Positions 1 through 6,343 of a DNA stretch of 7,766 nucleotides are shown one piece after another (the first letter of the stretch is position 1; each line of letters opens with the position of its first letter). The notes beneath the pieces are model-generated. The model was not told the DNA's origin, did not search any database, and saw nothing but the letters and a program-made list of their open reading frames with translations. Where the stretch lies: NCBI GenBank assembly GCA_025928735.1, contig JAICIW010000087.1, forward strand, positions 1 through 7,766. The letters run 5' to 3'. Source of the DNA: Rhodanobacteraceae bacterium. GTDB lineage: Bacteria > Pseudomonadota > Gammaproteobacteria > Xanthomonadales > Rhodanobacteraceae. A program made the position numbers and the translations under genes.

Positions 1-432
1 GTCCGGACGCGCGCCGGGCCGATCGACCTTGTTGACCACCACGATCGGCTTGAAACCCATCTGGAATGCCTTCTGGGTCACGAAGCGCGTCTGCGGCATT
101 GGGCCATCCATCGCGTCGACCAGGATCAGCACCGAGTCGACCATCGAAAGCACACGCTCGACCTCGCCGCCAAAATCCGCGTGTCCGGGCGTATCCACGA
201 TGTTGATGCGCCACTCCTCGCCGCGCGGGTCGGTCCAGCGGATCGCCGTGTTTTTGGACAGGATCGTGATGCCGCGTTCGCGTTCGAGGTCGTTCGAGTC
301 CATCACGCGGTCGGGCACGGCCGCGCGTTCCGACAAGGTGCCGGACTGCTTCAGCAGCTGATCGACCAGCGTGGTCTTGCCGTGATCGACGTGGGCGACG
401 ATCGCGATGTTTCTCAGATTCTTGATGGACAT
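1..432 (-). CDS. typA: Translational GTPase TypA/BipA, N-terminal part (cut by window edge)
   Basis: Ribosome-associated translational GTPase of the EF-G/LepA superfamily, acting in the cytoplasm in ribosome assembly and stress or cold adaptation (family knowledge). The visible 144 residues are the start of the G domain. G1 (P-loop) AHVDHGKT is at residues 13-20, the switch I RGITI at 53-57, G3 DTPGH at 80-84 and G4 NKVD at 134-137. All nucleotide-binding residues expected here are intact. The opening MSIKNLRNIAIVAHVDHGKT closely matches the usual TypA N-terminus, which supports the ATG at 430-432. The family is about 600 residues long, so roughly three quarters lies beyond position 1. No Shine-Dalgarno is visible before the start; the preceding bases read TTTCGCGTGCCCCA, directly after a palindrome. 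The gene is transcribed away from the rest of the window. LepA and EF-G share the G motifs, but the overall wording of the N-terminus fits TypA best. Confidence 0.95.
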   Translation of the reverse strand, partial: MSIKNLRNIAIVAHVDHGKTTLVDQLLKQSGTLSERAAVPDRVMDSNDLERERGITILSKNTAIRWTDPRGEEWRINIVDTPGHADFGGEVERVLSMVDSVLILVDAMDGPMPQTRFVTQKAFQMGFKPIVVVNKVDRPGARPD

Positions 433-446
433 TGGGGCACGCGAAA

Positions 447-464
447 CGGCCGCAGCTGCGGCCG
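447..464 (-). promoter_or_regulatory. Perfect 18-bp palindrome in the typA leader
   Basis: The sequence CGGCCGCAGCTGCGGCCG is a perfect 18-bp palindrome. In the typA transcript it could fold as a 7-bp GC-rich stem with an AGCU loop. It ends 14 nt before the typA ATG, where a Shine-Dalgarno would normally start. Only three T residues follow it on the minus strand, so it is not a convincing terminator. It could be a protein-binding site or an RNA hairpin affecting initiation; no function is proven. Confidence 0.45.
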
Positions 465-508
465 AGGAGAGGGAAAGAAAAGCAGCGTCAGGAACACTGC
501 ACTTGGGG

Positions 509-532
509 ATTATACCTGTTGCGGTGCGTCAA
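509..532 (-). promoter_or_regulatory. Probable typA promoter
   Basis: Reading the minus strand, a perfect TATAAT lies at 514-509. A TTGACG box lies at 532-527, but the gap is only 12 nt, shorter than the usual 16-18. The hexamer at the standard distance is a poor match. The -10 element is therefore likely real and the -35 uncertain. Transcription would begin near 502 and give a leader of about 70 nt that carries the palindrome at 447-464. Confidence 0.5.
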
Positions 533-667
533 CGGCGGCTTTGTGGTCGCTCGGTTCAGGTTTCTGCTGGCGGCGTCACAGGGGCGGTGCGTCGGGCTAC
601 GACGCGTCGTGCCGGCCCAGACCTCGCCATCGCAGCCACCGCCGCACGGGTGGGTGGATGTTCCGTG
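533..667. other. Intergenic spacer without a recognisable gene
   Basis: This stretch lies between the typA promoter and the recognisable part of the hydrolase remnant. Open frames run through it on both strands, as expected for GC-rich DNA, but none of their translations resembles a protein family I know. It contains a 12-bp palindrome, ACGACGCGTCGT, at 599-610, with no evident role. It may be the decayed upstream part of the hydrolase gene, but I cannot demonstrate that. Confidence 0.5.
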
Positions 668-928
668 CGATTGGAACAGGCTCCCGATGGCCGCCCAGCT
701 GTGGCCAATCTGGACGCGCTGGCGCCGCTGCCGATCCTCGCGATACGGGGCGAACTCTCGGATATCCTCAGCGCCGAAACGCTCGATGATATGGGAAGGC
801 GTCATTCGGGCATGCGCAGTGCAATCGTCGCCGGCGTGGGCCGTGCGCCGATGCTGGACGCACCCGAAACGGTCGACGTGATCGAACGTTTCCTCGACGC
901 GATGCTCGGTAGCGCGGCCGCGCCATGA
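668..928 (+). pseudogene. Remnant of an alpha/beta-fold hydrolase (C-terminal end only)
   Basis: The translation of 668-928 (86 residues and a stop) reads like the last third of an alpha/beta hydrolase. It has a DGRPAV segment, then PLPILAIRGELSDILSAETL, which is the strand and turn carrying the catalytic acid (the D of RGELSD). It then has GVGRAPMLDAPE, which corresponds to the usual GVGHAPMLDEPE around the catalytic histidine, and a final helix VIERFLDAML. The histidine is arginine here. No nucleophile elbow (GxSxG), oxyanion region or N-terminal strands are visible upstream; the open frame continues back to 407 but its content there is not hydrolase-like and overlaps the typA start. The family is usually about 270-300 residues, so some two thirds is missing. 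Loss of the N-terminal part and of the catalytic base both suggest a dead gene. The family assignment rests on remembered motifs, not a search. Confidence 0.6.
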
Positions 929-968
929 CAATTGCATTCGTTGGGGAAAATGTGCTGCGCGGTGGCCG

Positions 969-998
969 TTGGCCCGCTTGAGCGATGCCCGTTATCCT
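969..998 (+). promoter_or_regulatory. Possible promoter for the peptidyl-prolyl isomerase gene
   Basis: TTGGCC at 969-974 and TATCCT at 993-998 are separated by 18 nt. Each matches the sigma-70 consensus at four of six positions. The predicted start, near 1005, would give a leader of about 35 nt. This is a weak call made because the upstream remnant is unlikely to supply a transcript. Confidence 0.35.
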
Positions 999-1039
999 TG
1001 CTGGACCGGCGCGGTCTGCGCAAAGCCACAGGAAACACG

Positions 1040-1549
<510 letters not shown>

Positions 1550-1579
1550 GCGCGCTTGGCCCGAAACCCGGGAATCCAG

Positions 1580-1611
1580 ACGACAAGGCCGCCTTCGGGC
1601 GGCCTTGTCGT
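1580..1611. terminator. Bidirectional hairpin terminator between ppiB and the GlsB-like gene
   Basis: A perfect 14-bp inverted repeat (1580-1593 with 1598-1611) encloses a TTCG tetraloop. Its core is AAGGCCGCC-TTCG-GGCGGCCTT. It lies 30 nt after the ppiB stop and 20 nt from the stop of the convergent gene. The T tract after the stem is weak on both strands. It is well placed to end both transcripts. Confidence 0.8.
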
Positions 1612-1631
1612 TGCGCGATTCGATGCACCGG

Positions 1632-1892
1632 TCAGACGTGGATGCCGGTCATGCGCAGGATCCAGATCAGGACGATCGCGCCGATGATCGACAGGAGGAT
1701 GCCTGCCGGATGGAACGGCGTGCCTGCTGGCGGCCGGCTGAACAGACGCGCGATCAGGCCGCCAATGATCGAACCGACGATGCCGACGATCACGGTCATG
1801 ATGAAGCCCATCGGCACCGGCCCCGGAAAGAAGAAACGTGCGAGCAGGCCGACGATGAAGCCAATGATGATGTACCACAGGATGTGCAGCAT
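1632..1892 (-). CDS. GlsB/YeaQ/YmgE-family small membrane protein
   Basis: An 86-residue, very hydrophobic protein with three predicted membrane segments, roughly residues 2-20, 29-50 and 62-80. The glycine-rich middle (GFIMTVIVGIVGSIIGGLIA, 29-48) and the PGP turn before it are typical of the transglycosylase-associated (Transgly_assoc) family; family length is about 80-90 residues, so it is complete. Members are inner-membrane proteins often induced by stress, such as acid or stationary phase, but their molecular role is not established and the transglycosylase name is historical. The start is well supported by AAGGAGAT on the minus strand (1904-1897), 5-6 nt before the ATG. It is a single gene, convergent with ppiB and divergent from the aminotransferase gene, with which it shares an intergenic region of 186 bp. 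Confidence 0.88.
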   Translation of the reverse strand: MLHILWYIIIGFIVGLLARFFFPGPVPMGFIMTVIVGIVGSIIGGLIARLFSRPPAGTPFHPAGILLSIIGAIVLIWILRMTGIHV

Positions 1893-1935
1893 GCGTATCT
1901 CCTTCAGCGTGGTGACGGGATCGACGCTACAGCAG

Positions 1936-1971
1936 GCGGCCGGCGGATCGAGTGTCCGCGTTTCCGGCCGC
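1936..1971. repeat. Inverted repeat in the divergent intergenic region
   Basis: GCGGCCGG at 1936-1943 is the exact reverse complement of CCGGCCGC at 1964-1971. Inside the 20-nt gap, CGGA (1944-1947) and TCCG (1955-1958) can extend the stem, leaving a one-sided bulge. It lies 44 nt upstream of the GlsB-like start and about 108 nt upstream of the aminotransferase start. It might be an operator or leader structure for the minus-strand gene; in DNA this GC-rich, chance is a real alternative. Confidence 0.35.
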
Positions 1972-2033
1972 GGTCCAGTCTAGCAACGAGGCTCGAGCGG
2001 CGTCCGTCGATTGCGGCAGTGCACAACAGCGCG

Positions 2034-2042
2034 TGATAAAAT
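2034..2042 (+). promoter_or_regulatory. Extended -10 promoter for the aminotransferase gene
   Basis: TGATAAAAT at 2034-2042 is a TGn extended -10 element followed by TAAAAT (five of six to consensus). A TTGCGG box lies at 2011-2016, 20 nt from the -10, so spacing is long; extended -10 promoters often tolerate a poor -35. Transcription would start near 2049, leaving about 30 nt before the ATG. It stands out as an AT-rich patch in GC-rich surroundings. Confidence 0.5.
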
Positions 2043-2078
2043 CGGCCGTTGTTCCTCGCCGCGCCCAAGAGGTTTCCC

Positions 2079-3314
2079 ATGCCCAGACTCGCCACCCGCA
2101 CCGGCCGCGCCAAGCCCAGCGCGATCATGGTCATCGCCGACAAGGCGAAGCAGCTCAAGGCCGAAGGCAAGGACGTCGTCAATTTTTCGATCGGCGTGCC
2201 CAACTTCCTGCCAGGCGACCATGTCTACCAGGCGGTGCGCGACTGGACGTCGCGTGACAGCGGCAGTTATGGCACCAACCGTGGTGCGCCCGCGTTGCTC
2301 GACGCCATCGTTTCGCATTTCAAGCAGAGCGGTCTGGACGGCTATACGCGCAACAATGTCACGGTCGGCATCGGCGCCAAGCAGGTGCTGTACAACCTGT
2401 GCGAAGCGCTGCTGGACGAAGGCGACGAGATCGTGTTTCCGTCACCGTACTGGACCAGCTACGTTGACATCGCCGAGATCCTCGGCGCCAGGATCACGAT
2501 CCTGGAATGTCCGCCGGGACAAAACTACAAACTGACGCCAACGCAGCTCGACAAGGCGCTGGCGTCCAATCCGAAGGTGTTCCTGTTCAACAATCCCTCC
2601 AACCCGACCGGGATGGTCTACACGAAGGACGAGATCGCGGCACTGGCCGAGGTGCTGGCGAAGCATCCGGAAACCTGGATCATCGCCGATGACATCTACA
2701 ACCGGCTGGTGTTCGATGGCATCGGTTACCACAACGTGGTGCAGTTCAAGCCGGAGTTGCGCGAGCGCACCTTCATCATGGATTCGCTGTCCAAGACCTA
2801 CGGCATGCCGGGCTGGCGCGTGGGTTTCGTCGCGGGTCCTGAAGCCGGCATCAAGGGGCTGGTGACGCTCAATTCCAATCACATCACCTGCCTGCCGGAA
2901 ATCACGGAAGTCGCCGCGATTGCGGCCTTGACCGGCCCGCAGGCCATTCCGTCCGCCAAGCGTGATGAGTTTTCCAAGCGCCGCGACGACGTGGTCAATG
3001 CGTTGCTGAAGATTCCGGGCGTGAAGTGTCCGCGTCCGCAAGGCGCGTTCTATGCGTTCCCCGACATCTCGGTGGCGTTCGGCAAGTCGCACAACGGCAA
3101 GCTGATCGAAGACGACATCGATTTCTGCAAGGCGTTGCTGGAGGACAAGTTCGTCGCCACCGTGCCGGGCTCGGCCTTCGGCGAACCGAGATCCTTGCGC
3201 ATTTCTTACACCTGCGCGCCCGAGCAGTTGCAGAAGGGACTCGCCCGCATCCAGGCGTTCTTCGCCGAGCTCAGCGATGAGCAGGTGGAGCGCGTCCGCG
3301 CTGCCGGCGCCTGA
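2079..3314 (+). CDS. Aspartate aminotransferase (PLP-dependent, fold type I, class I/II)
   Basis: Likely transfers the amino group between aspartate and 2-oxoglutarate, giving oxaloacetate and glutamate, in the cytoplasm. The 411-residue protein spans the full class I/II fold at normal length. Landmarks are SYGTNRGAPAL (63-73), the cofactor-region asparagine N175 in NNPSNPTG (171-178), D204 and Y207 in ADDIYNRL, the Schiff-base lysine K239 in DSLSKTYGMPGWRVG, and R374 in SLRISY, the arginine that binds the substrate alpha-carboxylate. The start is the ATG at 2079, with AAGAGG at 2067-2072 and 6 nt spacing; the frame is open back to a TTG at 2049 that lacks a ribosome site and would lie at the predicted transcription start. 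Malate dehydrogenase begins 79 nt downstream, probably in the same transcript, which strengthens oxaloacetate as the keto acid. Related Ib enzymes can also accept prephenate or aromatic acids, so substrate range is not fixed by sequence. Confidence 0.88.
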   Translation: MPRLATRTGRAKPSAIMVIADKAKQLKAEGKDVVNFSIGVPNFLPGDHVYQAVRDWTSRDSGSYGTNRGAPALLDAIVSHFKQSGLDGYTRNNVTVGIGAKQVLYNLCEALLDEGDEIVFPSPYWTSYVDIAEILGARITILECPPGQNYKLTPTQLDKALASNPKVFLFNNPSNPTGMVYTKDEIAALAEVLAKHPETWIIADDIYNRLVFDGIGYHNVVQFKPELRERTFIMDSLSKTYGMPGWRVGFVAGPEAGIKGLVTLNSNHITCLPEITEVAAIAALTGPQAIPSAKRDEFSKRRDDVVNALLKIPGVKCPRPQGAFYAFPDISVAFGKSHNGKLIEDDIDFCKALLEDKFVATVPGSAFGEPRSLRISYTCAPEQLQKGLARIQAFFAELSDEQVERVRAAGA

Positions 3315-3393
3315 ACCGTCGCGCTGTTGCCGTTCCTCGCGCCGATGCGCGATGGGTTGTTCCTGTCCGTTATTCATCGATGGAGTCGTACGC

Positions 3394-4374
3394 ATGAAAA
3401 CCCCCGTTCGCGTTGCCGTCACCGGCGCCGCCGGTCAGATCGGTTACGCCTTGCTGTTCCGCATCGCCGCCGGCGACATGCTGGGCCCCGACCAGCCGGT
3501 CATCCTGCACTTGCTGGAAATCACGCCCGCACTGCCGGCGTTGAACGGCGTGGTGATGGAGCTGGACGACTGCGCGTTTCCGCTGCTCGCGGGCGTGGTC
3601 GCGACCGATGACGCCAACGTCGCGTTCAAGGATGTCGATTACGCGTTGTTGGTCGGCGCGCGCCCGCGTGGTCCCGGCATGGAGCGCAAGGATCTCTTGT
3701 CTGCCAACGGCGCGATCTTCGGCCCGCAAGGCAAGGCGCTGAACGCAAGCGCCAGGCGCGACGTGAAGGTGCTGGTGGTCGGCAATCCGGCCAACACCAA
3801 CGCGCTGATCGCGCAGGCCAATGCGCCGGACCTCGATCCGAAATGCTTCACCGCGATGGTGCGCCTCGACCACAACCGCGCCAAGGGACAGCTCGCCTCC
3901 AAGACCGGTGCGCACAACACCGACGTCCGGAAGATGATCATCTGGGGCAACCACTCGTCGACCCAATACCCCGACATCCACCACGCGACCGTGAAAGGCA
4001 AGTCTGCGCTGTCGCTGGTTGATCAGGCATGGTACGAAAAGGAATTCATTCCGACCGTGCAACAGCGCGGCGCCGCGATCATCAAGGCGCGCGGTGCGTC
4101 GTCGGCTGCATCCGCCGCGTCGGCTGCGATCGACCACATGCATTCGTGGGCACTCGGCACCACCGCGGGCGACTGGGTGTCGATGGGCATTCCGTCTGAC
4201 GGCTCCTACGGCATCGCGCCGGGCGTGATCTACGGTTATCCGGTGACCTGCAAGAACGGCAAATACGAAATCGTGCAGGATCTGGAGATCGGCGACTTTT
4301 CGCGCGCCCGCATGGACGCCACCGACAAGGAACTGCGCGAGGAGCGTGTCGCGATCGAGCATCTGCTCGGCTGA
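3394..4374 (+). CDS. mdh: Malate dehydrogenase (NAD-dependent, cytoplasmic-type)
   Basis: Oxidises malate to oxaloacetate with NAD+ in the citric acid cycle. The 326-residue protein is full length for the LDH/MDH superfamily subgroup that resembles eukaryotic cytosolic MDH. The Rossmann glycine motif is VTGAAGQIGYALL (9-21). E42 ends the second strand at the position that contacts the adenosine ribose, consistent with NAD rather than NADP. Substrate-binding arginines are R92 and R98 (in the mobile-loop segment ARPRGPGMERKDLL) and R162. The catalytic pair is D159 in VRLDHNRA and H187 in GNHSST. The start is the ATG at 3394, preceded by GGAG at 3382-3385. The open frame runs back to 3277 but would overlap the aminotransferase tail and begins nothing MDH-like. 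I see no good promoter in the 79-nt gap, so co-transcription with the aminotransferase is likely. A hairpin terminator follows. Confidence 0.95.
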   Translation: MKTPVRVAVTGAAGQIGYALLFRIAAGDMLGPDQPVILHLLEITPALPALNGVVMELDDCAFPLLAGVVATDDANVAFKDVDYALLVGARPRGPGMERKDLLSANGAIFGPQGKALNASARRDVKVLVVGNPANTNALIAQANAPDLDPKCFTAMVRLDHNRAKGQLASKTGAHNTDVRKMIIWGNHSSTQYPDIHHATVKGKSALSLVDQAWYEKEFIPTVQQRGAAIIKARGASSAASAASAAIDHMHSWALGTTAGDWVSMGIPSDGSYGIAPGVIYGYPVTCKNGKYEIVQDLEIGDFSRARMDATDKELREERVAIEHLLG

Positions 4375-4391
4375 TGGACACCTTCATCGCG

Positions 4392-4428
4392 TACAAGAAA
4401 GGGCGGCCTGGTGCCGCCCTTTCTTGTA
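4392..4428. terminator. Rho-independent terminator after mdh
   Basis: A perfect 16-bp inverted repeat (4392-4407 with 4413-4428) has a 5-nt CTGGT loop, and its centre is GGGCGGC/GCCGCCC. The arms carry AAGAAA on the left and TTTCTT on the right, so the T-rich stretch of a terminator is part of the stem. It begins 17 nt after the mdh stop. Because the arms are A-rich and T-rich symmetrically, it could also stop transcription coming from the right. Confidence 0.85.
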
Positions 4429-4442
4429 GCGCCGGGCGCATC

Positions 4443-4472
4443 CTGACCGGCAAGGCCAGACACGCGTAAGAT
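4443..4472 (+). promoter_or_regulatory. Possible promoter for the TPR protein gene
   Basis: CTGACC (4443-4448) and TAAGAT (4467-4472) are separated by 18 nt; each matches the sigma-70 consensus at four of six positions. The start would be near 4479, giving a leader of about 20 nt. It sits 15 nt beyond the mdh terminator, which makes a separate promoter here expected. Confidence 0.45.
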
Positions 4473-4500
4473 GCCTGCGAGCGGCGGGAGATGATCCGGC

Positions 4501-6321
4501 ATGTCCAAACCCGGATTCATGCAGGAGTTGCGACGTCACCACGTCTTCCGCGTGGCTGCGACCTACGCCGTCGTTGGCTGGCTGGTGATACAGGTCGTCG
4601 CGGTCATGTTTCCGCTGTTGCAGTTGCCGGCTTGGCTGGCGCGGGTCATCGTGGTGCTGGTGCTGGCGGGCTTCCCGATCGCGTTGGTGCTGGCGTGGGC
4701 ATTCCGGGCGCCCGGTGACGAAAAGACGGCATCGATCAACTCGCGCCGGCGCTCGCGCAGGATCGGATTCACGCTGGGGGCGGTTGGCGTGTTGGTCGCG
4801 CTCCTCGGCGGTGCGGTATGGTGGAATTTCGGGCCGATCGAACACACCTTGCGCGATGTGCCGGCGGATTCCGTGGCCGCAGCGCCGACGCCGGAACCGC
4901 CGCCCAACCCCCATTCGATCGCGGTACTGCCGCTTGCCGTGCTGGGTGGCGGGGTCGACGGCAACTATCTCGGCAAGGGCATCAGCGAGGAATTGCTGAA
5001 TGCGCTGTCGCGCATCCCCGATCTGGAAGTGATCGGCCGCACGTCATCGTTCCGCTTCGCCGACAGCACGCTGGGCGCGCGCGAAATCGGACAGCAACTC
5101 GGCGTCCGCAATCTGCTTTCCGGTGTGGTGCAGCGTTCGGGCAATGAACTGCGCATCGACATGGAACTGGACGACACCGTCACGGGCGAAAAGCTGTGGT
5201 CGAACCAGTACGACGAGAAGATGGGCAACCTGTTCTCGCTGGAAGACAGGATCTCGAACGCAGTCGTCGCCGCCCTGAAGGTCAAGCTCGGAGGCATCGA
5301 CGGCGGCAAGCTGGTGCCGACCGCTACCGCGGATCCGCAGGCGCACGATCTGTATCTGCGTGGCGCGCGTTTGTCATGGCACACCGACGAGGCCAGCCTC
5401 GACCAGGCTTTGGCGCTGTTCGAGCAGGCGATCGCGATCGATCCGAATTACGCCGCGGCCTGGGCCGGCATGGCGCGCGCGTACATCTATCTCGCCGATG
5501 TGTATCGTGCGCCGCTGGGCATCCTGCCGGCGATGCGCGGTGCCGCCGAAAAAGCGGTCGCACTAAATCCCGAATTGGCGGAAGGCCACTCGCAGCTTGG
5601 CTACATCGCGATGAGCTACGACCTGGATTTCCCCAAGGCGAAACGGGAACTGGAGCTTGCCGTGAAGCTGCGGCCCAGCCTCGCCGAAGCGCATGCACTG
5701 TCGGGTTTTTACCTGCTGCGTGTCGAAAGGAATCCCGCCGCGGCGCGCAAGCAACTTCACGTTGCGGAAAAGCTCGATCCCCTGAATCCATGGTTTTCGC
5801 GTTGGGAAGCGTACGCCGCGATTGCGCAGAGCGATGAAGCGGCCGCAATGAAGCTGGCGCTGCGCGTGAATATTCTCGATCCCGACTTCGCCTACAACGG
5901 CGATGCGGTCGCAATGGTGAAGGGCGCGTTCGGCCACTGGCAAGCATGCGTAGATCGTTATACGCAGCAACACGCAAAGCCCAGTCTTTACAGTCCGCAG
6001 TTCGCAATTTGCCAGGCCCATGCGGGCCAGGCCGGGCAGGCGCGCGCGGCGCTCGGAAAACTGCTGGACGATGCGCGCCAGCGCTACGTCGATCGCACCT
6101 ATATCGCCGCGATTTACGCCGCGCTGGGTGACAAGGACGATGCGATTGCGCAATTGGAGCAGGCGTACCGCGATCGCTCCGCGCACATGAACGGCATCTG
6201 GATGAATGCGTGGTATCGACCGCTGCACGGCGATCCGCGTTTCGAAGCGTTGGTCGCGCGCATTCGGGCGGGTGGGCAGCCGGCGGCGACGGGGTCGAGC
6301 GCCGCTCCCGGATCGATTTGA
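4501..6321 (+). CDS. Inner-membrane TolB-like / tetratricopeptide-repeat protein
   Basis: A 606-residue protein of a type common in proteobacteria, with unknown biochemical role. The N-terminus has two hydrophobic segments (about 19-40 and 45-69) in the style of the family opening RHHVFRVAATYAVVGW, then a basic patch (82-87) and a third membrane segment (about 88-108). A proline-rich linker (129-137) leads to a TolB/FlgO-like domain at about 138-262, starting SIAVLPLAVL and including GISEELLNALSRIPDLEVIGR, AREIGQQLGVRNLLSG and TGEKLWSNQYD. Residues 280-590 are alpha-helical TPR-type repeats, for example around 283-316, 318-356, 360-391, 394-426 and 531-560, with the usual family ending DPRFEALVARI. 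No kinase, cyclase, peptidase or winged-helix domain is visible. In relatives, such domains may precede this core, so this may be a scaffold or sensor. The start ATG at 4501 follows GGGAG (4486-4490) at 10 nt, slightly long. It is probably transcribed alone. Confidence 0.82.
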   Translation: MSKPGFMQELRRHHVFRVAATYAVVGWLVIQVVAVMFPLLQLPAWLARVIVVLVLAGFPIALVLAWAFRAPGDEKTASINSRRRSRRIGFTLGAVGVLVALLGGAVWWNFGPIEHTLRDVPADSVAAAPTPEPPPNPHSIAVLPLAVLGGGVDGNYLGKGISEELLNALSRIPDLEVIGRTSSFRFADSTLGAREIGQQLGVRNLLSGVVQRSGNELRIDMELDDTVTGEKLWSNQYDEKMGNLFSLEDRISNAVVAALKVKLGGIDGGKLVPTATADPQAHDLYLRGARLSWHTDEASLDQALALFEQAIAIDPNYAAAWAGMARAYIYLADVYRAPLGILPAMRGAAEKAVALNPELAEGHSQLGYIAMSYDLDFPKAKRELELAVKLRPSLAEAHALSGFYLLRVERNPAAARKQLHVAEKLDPLNPWFSRWEAYAAIAQSDEAAAMKLALRVNILDPDFAYNGDAVAMVKGAFGHWQACVDRYTQQHAKPSLYSPQFAICQAHAGQAGQARAALGKLLDDARQRYVDRTYIAAIYAALGDKDDAIAQLEQAYRDRSAHMNGIWMNAWYRPLHGDPRFEALVARIRAGGQPAATGSSAAPGSI

Positions 6322-6343
6322 TCGCCGGAACGATGCGTCGCAC

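Noticed and set aside
599..610. 12-bp palindrome ACGACGCGTCGT as an operator
   Set aside because: It is not near the typA or ppiB promoters and a palindrome of this length is plausible by chance in such DNA.
407..928. A complete 173-residue protein starting inside the typA start region
   Set aside because: Only its last 86 residues look like a protein family. The first half overlaps the typA N-terminus and promoter antisense and is Arg/Ala-rich without a ribosome site.
488..937. Open frame of 149 codons on the minus strand opposite the hydrolase remnant
   Set aside because: No ribosome site and no family resemblance; it also covers the predicted typA promoter.
2049..2078. Upstream TTG start adding 10 residues to the aminotransferase
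   Set aside because: No Shine-Dalgarno precedes it, it lies at the predicted transcription start, and the ATG at 2079 has a good ribosome site.
2442..3422. Open frame of 326 codons on the minus strand opposite the aminotransferase
   Set aside because: It lies antisense to a gene with every expected PLP-enzyme motif. Its translation is rich in Arg, His and Gly with no family resemblance, typical of antisense frames in GC-rich DNA.
3370..4362. Open frame of 330 codons on the minus strand opposite mdh
   Set aside because: It is antisense to a clear malate dehydrogenase, has low-complexity Arg/His/Val-rich translation and no recognisable domain.
5428..6178. Repeated GCGATCGC words inside the TPR gene (and similar CGATCGCG words elsewhere)
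   Set aside because: Such words recall HIP1-type sequences, but the few copies are within coding sequence and fit common Ile-Ala codon pairs in GC-rich DNA.
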